Below, in pieces: positions 1 to 11,855 of a stretch of 64,000 nt of DNA. Origin of the DNA: Capitulum mitella (taxonomy: Eukaryota > Arthropoda > Thecostraca > Pollicipedomorpha > Pollicipedidae). A program made the translations under genes and the position numbers. Each line of letters opens with the position of its first letter. The stretch's first letter is position 1. The DNA lies in the NCBI GenBank assembly GCA_030062745.1, contig CP099843.1, positions 3,225,001 to 3,289,000 of the forward strand. Reading direction: 5' to 3'. The notes under the pieces were generated by a model. The model was not told where the DNA came from, ran no database searches, and saw only the letters and a list, made by a program, of their open reading frames with translations.

Positions 1-92
1 ATGCTGCTCAATGTCCACGTTGGTAAAATGAAGAACACGCTGGAGGAAGGGATGACGGTGAGGCATGGTGGGGACAAATGAACGTAACTTAC

Positions 93-234
93 TGTCGAAG
101 TTCAGACTGATCGTGGCGTTACTTTCACCCAGTTCGTTTTTGGCGGTGACTCTGTATTTTCCAGCGTCCTCAACGGTGACCTGGAGTATCTCCAGCATCG
201 CGAAGTACGAGTTGCCGTCCTTTTCTACAACCAT
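93..234 (-). CDS. Projectin-like exon: second half of second Ig domain
   Basis: Reads MVVEKDGNSYFAMLEILQVT, then VEDAGKYRVTAKNELGESNA, then TISLNFD plus one base. Acceptor TCTTCTCAG, donor A|GTAAGT; 142 nt, entering in phase 0. DAGKY and AKNELGE..A.ISLNF are typical of twitchin/projectin I-set domains. The next exon should lie left of base 1. Confidence 0.93.
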
Positions 235-3200
235 CTGAGAAGAAGTCAATGCACATGCGTTAAGTAACGCTACATTGCGGCACTGGGAGCAGAGTGAACA
301 TTGGTCAGTTCATTTGGTAACATAGTTTGATTATCTCATTTCATGAGCGACTATTGAATTCCTAGTTCATATTAACTGATCTTGCTGCTTGCGATTTCCT
401 GTATGGTTCTGTTTGAACGCAATGAAGCAGTGCCATATTTAACAACTTCCTTGATGCCTTAACTGTGGTACATTTGGGTCAGTGAATCACGATGCTTCGT
501 GAAGACTATTCATCAAACGAGATCAGTTACATCTTGCAAAAAATCTTGCTGCTCTTTGAAGCAAAGTAACGAAGAACAAAGAACAAAGTCATGGCTGGCC
601 CCTCCTCATTTCAAGCCCAGCGGGATTACCAACAACACGTGCATTCCTATCAACAGTCGGTAACTCCCGTGGGAGGGAGTAAATGTTAAATATACTATTG
701 AGCCTTGAAAATGCGGTTCACACAACGAATCGTCCCGTTTTACTTCACAAACTGGGTTTTTGCCGACCTCAGACGTTTTGGGTCTCTCGTCGGTTCCAGA
801 GGGACTCAGGGAAAACACTCATCCGTCTTCCACGCGCACTCTTGTTTTCGCGGCCGAATTCCTTCGACGCCCATTTTTCCAAGGCCCCTACATGATGGAT
901 GGAGCCACTGACACGTAGCCTCGGCAAGCGAGTGCAGGTATGAGGCACCTGCAGTTTGCGAGAGCCCAACGTGTCACTATAACGCACAATGCGTGATTCT
1001 GAGGCCATGACCTCACCACGCACGCGGCGGCAACAGCGGTCGTTACGTCACACGCACAGCCACGCTGCCCAAGTGACGTCACGTGACCCTGAGCGACGTG
1101 TGATTGTTGGCAGCGGGCTGTTTAATCACCGCAGGCGGCCGTGGGTCGCCTGTTTTTCGGACACTCCGGCGTGACGGCTGTCAGAAGCCGTGCAATACTG
1201 AGCCGAGCATTGAGCGGTAGCTGGAGCGCCAAAGGCGTTGCAGCCCGGTATCCACAGGACTTTAAAGTTTTTTTTTTACGCGAGGACAAGCTGCGTCATC
1301 CTCATAACGATAAACTTTCATGACTGTCTCTGCGAAGTTGCTGATGACAAACAGTTCAGAGTCGGCCTCTTGAACTCCATCAGTGAAGATTCGTGCCAGG
1401 TGAAGTGACTCAAGATTGGGGATATATGGCACAGGGGGTCCGTGGCTCTTTTATTCACTGTCCTGTCTGTTTGGCTTACTCCCTGCTATTGTTAGATAAA
1501 CAACGGTGAACAAGAAGTGATTCACGCGAATAACAGCTCCCTCATGCAGAGTGTTTTGGTGAGTGAGCGAGGTTTCCCTGGTCACGTTTCACAGAAGCCT
1601 TTGTGACAAATGTACGAAAAATGCGCTTGCATGACGAAACCCAGCTAAATGAATCCAACTTTCCTGGCATTTTGTCTCAGCAAGTTCTGAATATTACGTA
1701 GTGAGAAAGCGGAATACATTCCTCAAATGGAAACGATATCCTCACGTCCTTTTTAGGTCATATGTAAACAGAGAAACAATATTTTCACACTCTGCACTGC
1801 TGCGCTTCCTCGCATTGTAGTTGTAATTGTGAGCATTAATTGATAATTCATCGCCAAGCGAAATGCCTCTTTGATGAAACAACCAGAGGATTCCCCTCAA
1901 TAGTCTTCTCTGGAGGCAGTACGCACTTACTGTGAGGAATTTAGGTGATGTGAGTATGGGCAACTGAACAGGGGTCCATGACTGATAGGGGGCATTACCA
2001 TGTAGGGTGCAATGATAATGTTATTTTAAAGTAAAGTGAACTGCTAACATTGGTTAAAAGGCATTATGGCAACATAGCCCACTCTTTGTGGTTGAAAAGA
2101 GCTCAGAGATATAAAAAAATCACGAGGAATTTAAATTGATACGGGATGACTGCTTGTCATCCCGTATGAGATTCCCCAAACGGGGACTTTGATACGGGAA
2201 AATCAATGCAAGGTTTGCCAAAACCTTCATTTATGAACATTACGAATTCTGTCATCAGTTTGCATTCATCCTGAGGAGTAAAGGTTTAAGGTTTAATCTT
2301 GCAGATGTTCGCTTCTCCTGATAAACTTTCCTGCTCGTGATCAAAGCATAGAACTTGCAAATAATAACAAATTGCCTAATATATCTAAGCTGTGATGCTA
2401 ATGAATCTAATGAAAAGCGGAGGAGAGAGGAACCATACTACAACAACTACACCAGGCCTTTACCACGAAATGTCACATTATACGGCGCACCAACCGGCAG
2501 AGCTGCGACCTTATCTTATTGTTACTGTTACGTTGCTTCCAGTCTTGTGACTGTATCCAAGCCGAGTGCCACTACATTGAGAGGAGCCGTCTTGTCCGGT
2601 CACGTCGTACGGCTGCACTCTTCCCCTGTGACATTCGCTCTTGTTTCTGGTGAGCTCTGGATCCGTACTGTGCTGCACAGCGGCATCTGACCTTGTTTCT
2701 GGGAAGTCCTGGGCCTGCATCCCGTCCCAGTAACAGACCGGTGAGGAGTACTATACTGTCCCTGTGACAGACCAGTGAGGGGCACTTTACTGACCTTGTG
2801 CCGGGGGGAGTCCTGCACCTGTACTCCGTCCCGGTACCAAATGATCGAAGGTCGGGGGTCGGCCAGCACGCGGCACTCGAACAGGAGACGCTTGCCATCG
2901 TCTTCCTGCTTGATGCCGGGCTTCTTGGCGAATGTAGGAGCAATGCCGTCGATTTGGCTGCGGACAGCGTCACGTAAAGATAATGACGGTGAAACAAGAG
3001 CACCTCCAGGGACCTCAGAGACAACTTCCTATGCCATCAAGGTTGTGACAGTTAAAGAGTAAATGCTTCCGAAAAGCAGCATTGACCAGCGATGATCATT
3101 CTTCGTCGCCATTAACAGTTCATTGCTTTTTTTCTGGACAACCATCACTTACTCATATGAATGATGCAGTCCATAACCTGGTGCTAATCAAACACTGTCT

Positions 3201-6200
3201 TCAGACAATCAAACGGAATGTGAAAGTGAGACGCGTAATATATTGATTATCTGAGGATGTCCGACGGTATTTTAAGTCAACACATCATATGTGTCTCTCC
3301 TAACGTAGAACTAGTAAACAGCTCTCTGCAAATATATTTCGTACATTTTTGGAAAAAGGTCAGCATCCTGCCGTTTAAGCGGAGGCAACTGACCATCAAA
3401 GACTCAGCGCCATATGTCTTGGTGTTTATGAAATGGATGCTTTTTGGATATGATACTTGCTAAAACATTGGATTTAAGCAGTCACGTAGCCAGGGTTATC
3501 CTCAGGGGGAGGGGCAAATGCCAAGTTTTGACATGCACCTCTGGCATATGACAAAATTTCGAGGAAAAAGCAATGATTTGATGTAATTAGCCTCATGTTA
3601 AACGCACAAGAACATTAAACGTTTGCTTTTGTAGCATACATATGATCGCTATTCCGTTTTCCTGCGAAATCACTAAACATCTAGAGTAGACCGCTTAGCT
3701 CGCGGGGTATGGCCCCACGCCCTTGGCTACGTCCCTGCATTTGAGTACATGTCTGGATTAAGTCACATACGTTAATTAACTTGACTTAGGACCAAGATGG
3801 GAAAAGGTGTGGAATTTTGGTGGTGAAGAACACCAGCAAGGTATGCTCCAAAAACATTTTATACTCAAAAAGTTTGATCTGGTACCTCCATCAAAACGCC
3901 ACACCATAACCACGTTGACAAATTCTAACTCTGTAAGCAAAAGACTCTGTCTCCGCTCAGTAAGAAGCAGGAATGATGTCACAACTGACTCGCACCAAGA
4001 ACGCCAACTTAGACTGGTATTGCTGTTTGCAAAATTTTGGGCTCCAAAACAAAAATTATACTCCGACGCCAAGAACGAAAAACCAAAGTTCCAACCCTGC
4101 CTAGGACTAAGGACACAAAAACTCATACTTTGTTGTGCAAGCATGTTATCACGGCGATAAAGCGGTTAAACCATCTCAGAGCAATAAATTACAAATATCC
4201 GCATGCCCAAAACCGTTATGCGAGGGACGTTTTTCATACATGCTCCATGCTCATGCTTAAAGAACAAGACAAACACAGATACCCATTTGCATTATCTGAG
4301 TGGTCGGCGACTGGCCATAATCGCCCGCGAACCAGACATTTTCTCCAGAATAGTGGCTGATCGACTTTCTCAGGTCTTTCAAGATTCGCCCAATGATCCA
4401 CCCGACTTTCAAGTCGCGACATTCTCAAGCAAGACCTGGTAGACCAGGTGGACGATATATCGCAGGGCTAGTGACCAAAATCGTGTCGTCAAGAATCCTG
4501 GATCCGCTCAGCCAGAGGAGCGCGAGAGTGGGTGGGGGGAGGGGGCGGCGGCCTCCCAACTTTTTTGAAATTTCACTTGACCCTACAGACGTTGACTAGA
4601 AAGAATCGGTCGAAATTACCTCTTTGCGTCCCTTTCCCCAAATGTGGAGGAGTTCCCGCGTCCCTGCGCTCAACTGTCGATGACTTCGACCCCTTCAAAA
4701 CACCGTGCCTGCAGTTGCGAAATCGGACGACGTCCTGAACAGCTGTACCGGAATAAACACCAGTCAGGCGGCACAGTCTATCTGCATTTGTCCAGCCGGC
4801 TCTTCGAAATAACAGCACACGTAACGGCGACATTGGTTTCTGGGAGTAGCTTCTTCATATTAGGAGTTATTGCAACAGCCTGCATGAGAAAGACGAACAA
4901 ATGTGCTCTCGGGAGCATGGAAGCTCCGGGAATTGGATGACTTCTTAAGAACATTCAAAAAGGATTCCTAAACAGCGCAGGAACAGCCTTGTGTGCTCAA
5001 AACAAATGGCACGGCATAGGAGAGCTAAACGTTGTTTCACTTTCAATTTCACCTACCTTCGGGATAACAGAGCCTGACGGTAAAACTACAGGATCCTCAC
5101 ATATACAAACGAACCGTCAGCAGCACATGGGTTTGCGAAATCGAACGTCTGAGACCGATTCATGGAGAGGAAGTCAGAAACAAACCTCTTCAAATCACAC
5201 GAGGGAAGACCGCAAGACATGACAGCTTTGAGACCTCAGACAGGACCAAGCCTCGCCAACCTACTCGCCGTCGAGTTCCGACATCCCGCTCCTCTCCGGA
5301 GCCGCCAGTGGGCGAAGGTGTCCAGACCAGAACGGGCGCGCAGGACCACCACGGCGGAGCAATCACGCACACTGGCCCTGGCCAGCCGGGCACAACACAC
5401 CGCCGTACACTCGCACTACGGAGAACCCCGCCCACCTCGAATGACCCAGTATTTCGCACCTTGGCCGCCGCGGCTGGATATTTATAAAGTGGACGCTTAG
5501 TTCCAGAAAATGCTGCCAAACGGAAGGTCACAAGCCGGCGTGGACAGGGACACAGAAAAACAGTGTGGCTTGAGAGCCAAGGCGAACGTGATTTAACAGG
5601 CGCGGACGGATGTGGGCTGGAAAGACGTGGAGGACGAATTTCGGCAGCGATTCCTTGCACATTCGCCGTGCCCCAATATGCACAGCACATCACATGGGCA
5701 CACACATCATAAGTCATCGATCGACCTGCGAAATACTCCTAAAATACGGCTGGTACAAAGGTTTGCTGCAATGGTATTCACCCCTCTGGTCGGTTCGCTG
5801 GTGGATTTGTCACATCCCGGCGCATACCGTCGGTGACATTTAAGGCTGGCCGTGAGTTCGCAGGGTGTGATTGGCGATGACCGCTGTCACTTAGCCCACG
5901 CTCCGCAGCTTCAGAATCGACGGAATGTGACCGCGATACCGCAGGGAATTTCAGCAGGCCTAATGCGGGTTGTGGACGCAGCGTCAGGGTTTAGTGGAGG
6001 CGATTCCAAGGCTGCGGCAAAAAGATAAACGTAAAAGCAAAACGGCCACCAGGCCACTCGAGGGAATGAGAAAAGAATAGACGCAAAGATTATCGGCGGC
6101 GACGCGGAAATGTCGTTGGTAGTATTGTTTACATGAAATGATTCATCAGCAGCTCCATGGTTGATGCTCCTTGCATCGTCATGCCGAGAATGAAACGCAC

Positions 6201-9200
6201 CATTTCAGTTACGCGTGCCGAGCCGCTTTTGTCTGTGAGACCGACCCACACGCACAGTCCACCCGCTGACAGAACAAATACCAAAACAACCTCCCCACTG
6301 TGCCGCGCCAGCTCATCCTGGCAGGGCCGCCGCGTCGTGATGAAGCAGGACCTCTTTGGACGCGGCCGCCGCTGGCGAAACCGCCACTTAGTCGAATGGT
6401 ACGCCGATAACGTCACGGTGACGTCACGCACGTCGCCCGCGGCCATTCTTCGCCGGAGGGCGCTGGCCGGCGGCGCGACGTTCGGGCGTCGCATCATCGC
6501 GTCAGAATGCCGCGAAAAACCGGGCCGCCATTTTTGCGCCGCCGCCGCCGATACCGGGCGACGCCGTCCCGACACGGGCTGTCAGCGGCGGAGGCGGCGG
6601 CGCCGGCCCGGCCGCCGGGTCACGTGATCTGGCCGGGCCGGTGCGGGCGCGACGCCGGCGACCGGCCGCCGGCGGCGCCGCCCCCGGCTATGTTTAGCGG
6701 CCGGTGTGGGCCGCGGGCGCCAGGACGGCGGCCGGCCGCCGCTGCCAGCGTCCCTCTGACTCAGCGGACAGGTGTGCGCCCGCCACTGACCTCACTGCCC
6801 CGGGCCGCTGTCCGGTGACCTCGCCAGCCGTCACGGACGGCTGCGGCCAAACCGATCGACACTGACTTGGAAGGTGCGGTAAAACGATGAGCGGATTTCC
6901 ATTCCCATTGCGGACGGTACGATGGCGTCGTTGGTTGCCGGAAACTGTGTGGACCAGCCCGGTCCGCCCGACTATGGACTCGGCGTGACACTGACCTCGG
7001 CGACGTCGGCACCGGCAGGTTTGAGATCATTGCAGTCCGTTGGTTTTTCAAGAGCCGGTGTGAAATTTCAGTTGCTTCTGCCTCCCCTAGGAGCAATAGC
7101 CAGCGCGTAGTTCTAGTCCTTGACTGGCCTGGACGCCCTAACGGTGGAACGTGTTCCGACAAAGGGAGGGGGAGCACCGGGAACTTCTCTACTCGAGCCG
7201 TTTGTTTCCTTGTAACGCCATAGGATTACTACTGAATTTCGCCAGTTAAGTGGACTGCCTTCGCCGCCATTGCCTGGACGGTACGCTGAGCTGCCGCACT
7301 GCGGCCCTCAGTCGCGCTCAAGGGCCGGGCGCGCCGCTGAGATTGGTTTTGACGACAAGCGCTTTGCCAAGGCCCCGGCTCTAAGGAGCCAGTGCGGATA
7401 TTTTGGCAACCGTCCAGCGTGCGAAAAGTGAGAGTGGTTACAGAGCCAGCGAGCAGAGCGGAGCCAGGTGTGTCTGAATTCACCACAAGTAGGAAATCCT
7501 GTTTAGGACCAGACTGGTGAAAATGTACGGATTGAGACAGTTATGATGGACGGCATTCGGAACTTCGGTTTTGTCGTGCTAACCTTTATCGAGATTGTCC
7601 TATATAGCAACCACTGGTTAGCACGCGAACGGGATTAACACTGAGAACTGACGGCCTTGCCGGGATTAAAACGTGAGACGAACTGATGAAATGAGCAAAC
7701 AGTGAGGACAAACTTTCCGATTAGATAGCGCAGCCTTTCGTCAGAAGCGAGTAGAGCAAAGGGGAACTGAACAAAGCAAACAGAACTAGACAGACCATAG
7801 CCAGCAAAACATTAGACACATCAGAAACCGTGCAAGGGTATAAAGATAAAATAGAGTAGGGGGATCGTTAAAGGAAAAACACAAATTGACCTAAAGCTTA
7901 TTGACATAAAGCAAAAAGTGCCCCTGAACCGGAAAACTTCATCCTTAAATTGATCTGAATTGAGATTAACGAGATCTGGAAGGACCCAAGACAAAGCATC
8001 GGTCAATGCAACCTCAAGTTAAAAACTTGAAATGCCCTACAGCGGGCGAACAATGCAGTTAACATTGCTTGTGGATAATTTCAAAAGCTGATGTATTCCC
8101 TTGTATGTTCGTCCTGCGAAGGAGTGATGGTTCTTTTGATCTCGTCTCAGTATGTTTGCTGTTCCTAACCACAACCTGTCAGAGCTTTCGAAGGAAACTC
8201 GTCAGACAACACGGTGATAAACCTATAATACATCGTGGCCGGCAGCTCAGTCGGTTACAGCGCTGCTCTCCCCAGCCTGGCAAGCTGAGTTCAAGCCGCA
8301 TCGACGCAAGACATTTTTCCCGCGGGTCAACAGGCGAATGGTCAACATATGGTGAAAATGACTACCGCACGGCCGTGTCACACCTTTGGTGGCACGTTAA
8401 ACTTCCGCCACGAAATTGGCCGTCACCTGGAATTGTTCGATCGGCTGTGGGAGTTAAACAAGCAATGCTTAACACAGCCTTCGATCCCTAACATTACCTC
8501 CACAATCACTCGGACGCAGTTCATAAAAAAATACACATGCTGCTCCTAATGTCATAAGTCACACAGTTCATCCAAGAATGCACGCGTGCTGAAAAGCGCA
8601 TCTGGCAAACACACAAAGATGCGGGCAGAAGCTGCATGCACACATCAATTTCACTTCATCGTGCAGCGTTTGGCATGGCATCCAAATGCAGAGAAGAGCA
8701 TGAGGCACTGGATCCAGCCATGGTTTCCGGTACGGAATAAGGCCTTTTCGTACTGTTATTTGAGTGACCTTGTTATGGTTCCTCGACATTGGTTGTTAAT
8801 TCCCCATAACTGTGAGGACGACTGGCACCGATGTAAATAATGCTACCTACACCAGAAGTCTCATCACATTTCTACCACGACAGGGTTCAAGCACGAGAGA
8901 AACTTTACCTGCCCGAAGTCGTGGGCACTAGAACAGAGAAGAATAGAAGTCAAAAAGCAGAAGTAGAAGCGAGGAAGCAAATGCATGATGATTTATGGCT
9001 TACCGTTCGCTTGGTTCGTCCACGGCTGCAAAAGAACAAGACACCGTGATGAATGGTAAGACAGAAAATTATTGTCAAACGCGTGATTTCGACTCTAAGA
9101 CTTGGACGAAGTTAAATGAATGTCTACTAATATACTTCAAGCGGAAAACTAATGGCGTGAAAAATCAGCTCTCTAAAGGCAAAAGCATAAATATACCGCA

Positions 9201-10256
9201 CACATTGTTTTCCACCGCATGTTTCGCTACCTTCAGGTTCTCTATTTGCTGGCAAGCGGCTCTTGTTGACACGATAAACTGAAAATGGCCACGCAGAAAT
9301 TTTCAGTCACGCCATAATTTTCTCGCTTTTATGATTGCTCTCAGTTCGTAAGGCGTAATTGGAACTGCTGACATCACACATTTGTTATACATGCAATTTT
9401 CCGTCTTCGTTTTTTGGGGTTTTAGTCGTTTATATTGATGAATTCTAGTCGGTTTATTTCATCTTCAAAGGAAGAAAATCTTAGTGGAAGCGAGCTTTGA
9501 CTACGTTTTGAGCAAACTTTTGCGGGAAGATTTTGGCTTCAATAAAAGCAACAAGAGCCTCTCGCAAAGCACTACCCCAGTAACAACGGCGGATGCTACT
9601 ACAGGGAAAATGGCAACAAGGAAGGGGAAAAATAACAACAAAAACGACGGAAGCCTCCTCTGAAAATCAGCAGACCAAAATAGTTCAAAAAAAGGAAACT
9701 GATTCGTCACGCACAGCACGATAGTTTTATACACATTTAAGCTCATCCGAACGCTGGCGTCTGCTTAAGTCTTAAACAGCCAAACTAACCTCCCGTTTTA
9801 AGCGAATTCGTTCATAAAACTTTACGAAACCGCCATTTTATTTCAAAGCACCCGATCTCCTCCCTCCCGGCGTCCAAGAATCCCAGCATTACCACCCGAG
9901 CGTCGTCACTCACGGCTGAAGTTGAGGTTGATGGAGGCGGCCACCTCGCCGCGCTTGTTCTTGGCCTTGACCTTGTAGAGGCCGGCGTCGGTCTCGACCA
10001 CGTCGTCGATCTCCAGCACCACGTAGTAGAGGTGCTGGTCGATCTCCTTCGTGCGGAACACGGTGCGCCGGTCGGCTGCCAGCCGCTCGTCGCCGCGGAA
10101 CCACTCGATGGCCGGCGCCGGCCGCGAGCGCAGCTTGCACTCGAACAGCAGCCGGTTGCCGTCATCCTCCTGGCGCAGCTGCGGCTTCTGCGTGAAGCTC
10201 GGCGCGAAGTCCTCGCCGATCGCGCCCATCGCGGCCGGAGCGCTCGCGCCGGCGGC
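93..10256 (-). CDS. bt-like: Twitchin/projectin-like giant muscle protein, 5' coding exons (3' end outside window)
   Basis: Intracellular Ig/Fn3 giant protein of the titin-twitchin family, located in the sarcomere where it links thick filaments to the Z-disc and carries a C-terminal kinase in the full protein. Here four minus-strand exons (9914-10256, 8909-8927, 2795-2957, 93-234) join in frame and encode two I-set Ig domains separated by a short linker. The likely initiator Met is at 10227-10229 (MGAIGEDFAPSFTQKP), in good context (GCCGCGATGG). The first Ig and the QIDGIAPTFAKKP start of the second are very like the N-terminus of insect projectin. The reading continues left of base 93. Reading upstream of the Met stays open for nine codons to the exon's acceptor, so an earlier start in another exon cannot be excluded. 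Confidence 0.88.
1074..1086. promoter_or_regulatory. CRE palindrome overlapping a CACGTG E-box
   Basis: TGACGTCACGTGA joins the CRE consensus TGACGTCA (1074-1081) and the E-box CACGTG (1080-1085). It lies in an intron of the muscle gene in a locally CpG-rich patch. Function is inferred from motif only. Confidence 0.3.
2630..2794 (-). repeat. Degenerate tandem duplication of an exon's 3' end and splice donor
   Basis: The end of exon 2795-2957 (minus: GTGCAGGACTCCCC..CACAAG|GTCAG) is echoed about 100 bp into the intron as GCCCAGGACTTCCC..AACAAG|GTCAG, and again, more decayed, near 2634-2680. An internal piece (CAGACC(G/A)GTGAGG) also recurs at a 34-bp spacing. The two copies near 2690 and 2793 keep a potential GT donor. 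Confidence 0.6.
2795..2957 (-). CDS. Projectin-like exon: first half of second Ig domain
   Basis: Reads QIDGIAPTFAKKPGIKQEDD, then GKRLLFECRVLADPRPS, then IIWYRDGVQVQDSPRHK. It has the Cys of the B strand and the Trp of the C strand of an I-set domain. Acceptor GTCCGCAG, donor AAG|GTCAGT; 163 nt. The donor end is followed by degenerate tandem copies of itself in the intron. Confidence 0.93.
3478..3738 (+). mobile_element. MITE, CGTAGCC-type terminal inverted repeats (copy 1)
   Basis: Left end GCAGTCACGTAGCCAGGG and right end CCCTTGGCTACGTCCCTGC are imperfect terminal inverted repeats about 261 bp apart. The element has no coding capacity. Flanks atttaa and atttga may be a decayed target duplication. 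An inverted relative lies at 33241-33487. Confidence 0.72.
6400..6830. promoter_or_regulatory. GC-rich island with CRE, CACGTG and MEF2-like motif
   Basis: Strongly GC-rich block inside the large intron. It contains TGACGTCA (6419-6426), CACGTG (6621-6626) and CTATGTTTAG (6688-6697), a one-mismatch MEF2 site. The arrangement resembles the island near 30.4 kb. It could be an internal promoter or enhancer. No exon was recognised. Confidence 0.4.
8237..8480 (+). mobile_element. tRNA-derived SINE, family A (copy 1)
   Basis: The head has tRNA-like pol III promoter boxes 44 bp apart: A box CAGCTCAGTCGGT (from 8243) and B box GAGTTCAAGCC (8287-8297). The body includes CCCGCGGGTCAACAGG and GGTGGCACGTTAAAC. 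It shares the CCCGCGGGTCAAC and CCGTCACC(T/C)G segments with a copy at 26.84 kb. The tRNA fold is not intact, so it is not a functional tRNA gene. The 3' boundary is approximate. Confidence 0.68.
8909..8927 (-). CDS. Projectin-like 19-nt linker microexon
   Basis: The flanking exons have incompatible phases (one base out, two bases in), so an exon of 3n+1 nt is required. A 19-nt segment lies between a strong pyrimidine tract ending TCTGTTCTAG and the donor GTAAAG. It supplies exactly that phase and reads L-P-T-T-S-G-S, giving NFS-LPTTSGS-QIDG between the two Ig domains. The residues themselves are unremarkable, so the support is phase plus splice-site quality. Other tiny exons cannot be excluded. 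Confidence 0.62.
8928..9913. other. Intron between first Ig exon and linker microexon
   Basis: About 1 kb, AT-rich, with no coding or repeat structure seen beyond short purine runs. Confidence 0.6.
9914..10256 (-). CDS. Projectin-like exon: likely start codon and first Ig domain
   Basis: From Met at 10229 it reads MGAIGEDFAPSFTQKPQLR, then QEDDGNRLLFECKLRSR, then PAPAIEWFRGDERL, and closes with DVVETDAGLYKVKAKNKRGE and SINLNFS. It shows an I-set pattern with Cys in LLFECK, Trp in IEWF and the DAG.Y motif. As in related I-set domains, the second cysteine is replaced (YKVKAKN). Acceptor TTTCAG, donor C|GTGAGT; one base carried out. The acceptor lies at the edge of a tandem repeat array. Confidence 0.93.
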
Positions 10257-10456
10257 CTGAAACCGGGGCAGAGTCAGGGAGCCGCCTGATGGCCGGGGCA
10301 GAGTCAGGGAGCCGCCTGGTTACCGGGGCAGAGTCAGCAGAGCCGCCTGATGACCGGGACATAGTCAAGGAGCCGCCTGATGACCGGGACAGGGTCAGAG
10401 AAGCCGTCTAATGACCAAGGGTCTTATGACCGTCTAATGACCGGGGCAGAGTCAAT
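10257..10456 (-). repeat. 30-31 bp minisatellite abutting the first coding exon and carrying acceptor-like copies
   Basis: About six degenerate units, on the plus strand GCCGCCTGATGACCGGGRCA plus a GTCAGGGA-like tail, run directly into the exon acceptor. On the coding strand each unit contains CATCAG|GCGGC or AACCAG|GCGGC, parallel to the real acceptor TTTCAG|GCCGCC. The exon's 5' edge is therefore itself one unit of the array. Confidence 0.75.
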
Positions 10457-11855
10457 GGGGACGCGTGACAAGCGAGGATGATGTGGCCTGATGAGAAGTG
10501 CGGACATAGTCAGACGTGCGAGGGAATTACGTCCTGATGGGAGATCCTGAACTAGTACGTAAAGACGTGACGAGCCGGTGAGACTTGTTTAAAATCATTG
10601 AGCTTTTTCTCAATGATGTGCACCGAAAAGCTGTGAAGTCAAGCTTTGAATGACAGCGAGGACATGAAGTTGGTAGCTCCACCAAAAATCGTCCAGAACA
10701 CATATGGTGAAGATTCAGCCAAACTCCAACCCGAATTACATTTTGCAGCCGATTTTTACCACTTATTCTATTTTCGGAGTAACTTTTCATTTCCATCACT
10801 TGCGTTAGTTGCTATTGAAAATCAGCCATACCTTGGTTTCCTTTCCCTTGCTTCCAATACTGACTTTTTGTGTGGGCTATATGGCATATTTTAGGGCTAT
10901 TCTGTGGTGTTGTACGCAGCATGACGCACAAAATGTTCAAAGTTTCTAAATGTAGGCGCCACGGGTGTCCTGACCATTCTCATTAGGTGATCCAGGGTTG
11001 GGCCCACTCAACCAATTTGGAACGAACTGAACCGCCTTTGGATCTACCAGTCTTAAACAGTCCCGTTAGTATCATGCATTGTTTACATGTGGTGTACAAG
11101 ACACTGAATGTCATGTGCCGCTGGCGCCGCGTGCGTGCCGCATGTTTACAATGTTTCCAGAACATCTGAATACAAACTTTCTCAATTTTCCAGGCACTTT
11201 TGGGATCAGATGGCTTTGCACCATTTTATCTTTCAACAGTGCATTATTTTTCCAAAATTGTAATTTTGAATCTACACTAATGTTTGCTGCTTAATCGTAG
11301 CCGAAACGTTTCTGATATAACAAGTCATATTTGCAACGAGCTTTTTGTTGCATATCTTTGTCTTCCATTGAGCACGTGTTTCACGACTGCGCGCAGTGCT
11401 CTGTAGGCGGCAGTGCTCAGCTGGGCACCTGCTGTCTTATCCCTATACCCTGTGTCCTTAGTTCCAATCCTTGATTTACTTTCGCCGTGTTCAGTCTTGT
11501 TACTGTCCTTTTTACATATTTCTCTGTGTGCTCAATAGCCTCAGTTCGATGAGGATGCACATGTCTGTGTATGACATAATGCAATGTAATACATATGTAA
11601 AATGTGAAAAGGTATAATTTTTGCCCGACTTTGGACACCTTCAACGCGAGTCCTTTGACCTCCTTCAACCAGCCCTGTTCATATCGTCGAGTCATGTGCA
11701 ACTTAACCCTCGCCCATATAGGGCCTTCTGCATAACGTGGACGTATGGGGGGGGTGCGATCCCCGGCCATTTCCACACCGCGCGTCCTAGAGCATCGCGA
11801 AAAAAACAGCGTGTTGCGCGTTAATCTCGCGAATGGTATCCCTTTTTAAGGTCTC

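Larger units (their letters stand above)
235..2794. other. Intron between the two halves of the second Ig domain
   Basis: No coding signal on either strand; the short open frames are not conserved-looking. It holds a CRE/E-box overlap near 1074 and, at its 5' end (2630-2794), degenerate copies of the upstream exon's donor region. Confidence 0.7.
2958..8908. other. Large intron of the muscle gene
   Basis: About 6 kb without recognisable coding sequence. It holds a MITE (3478-3738), a GC-rich island (about 6400-6830) and a tRNA-derived SINE (about 8237-8480). Confidence 0.7.

Noticed and set aside
8237..8310. Possible functional tRNA gene
   Set aside because: Pol III boxes are present but the acceptor and anticodon stems do not pair well and the sequence continues into a SINE body.
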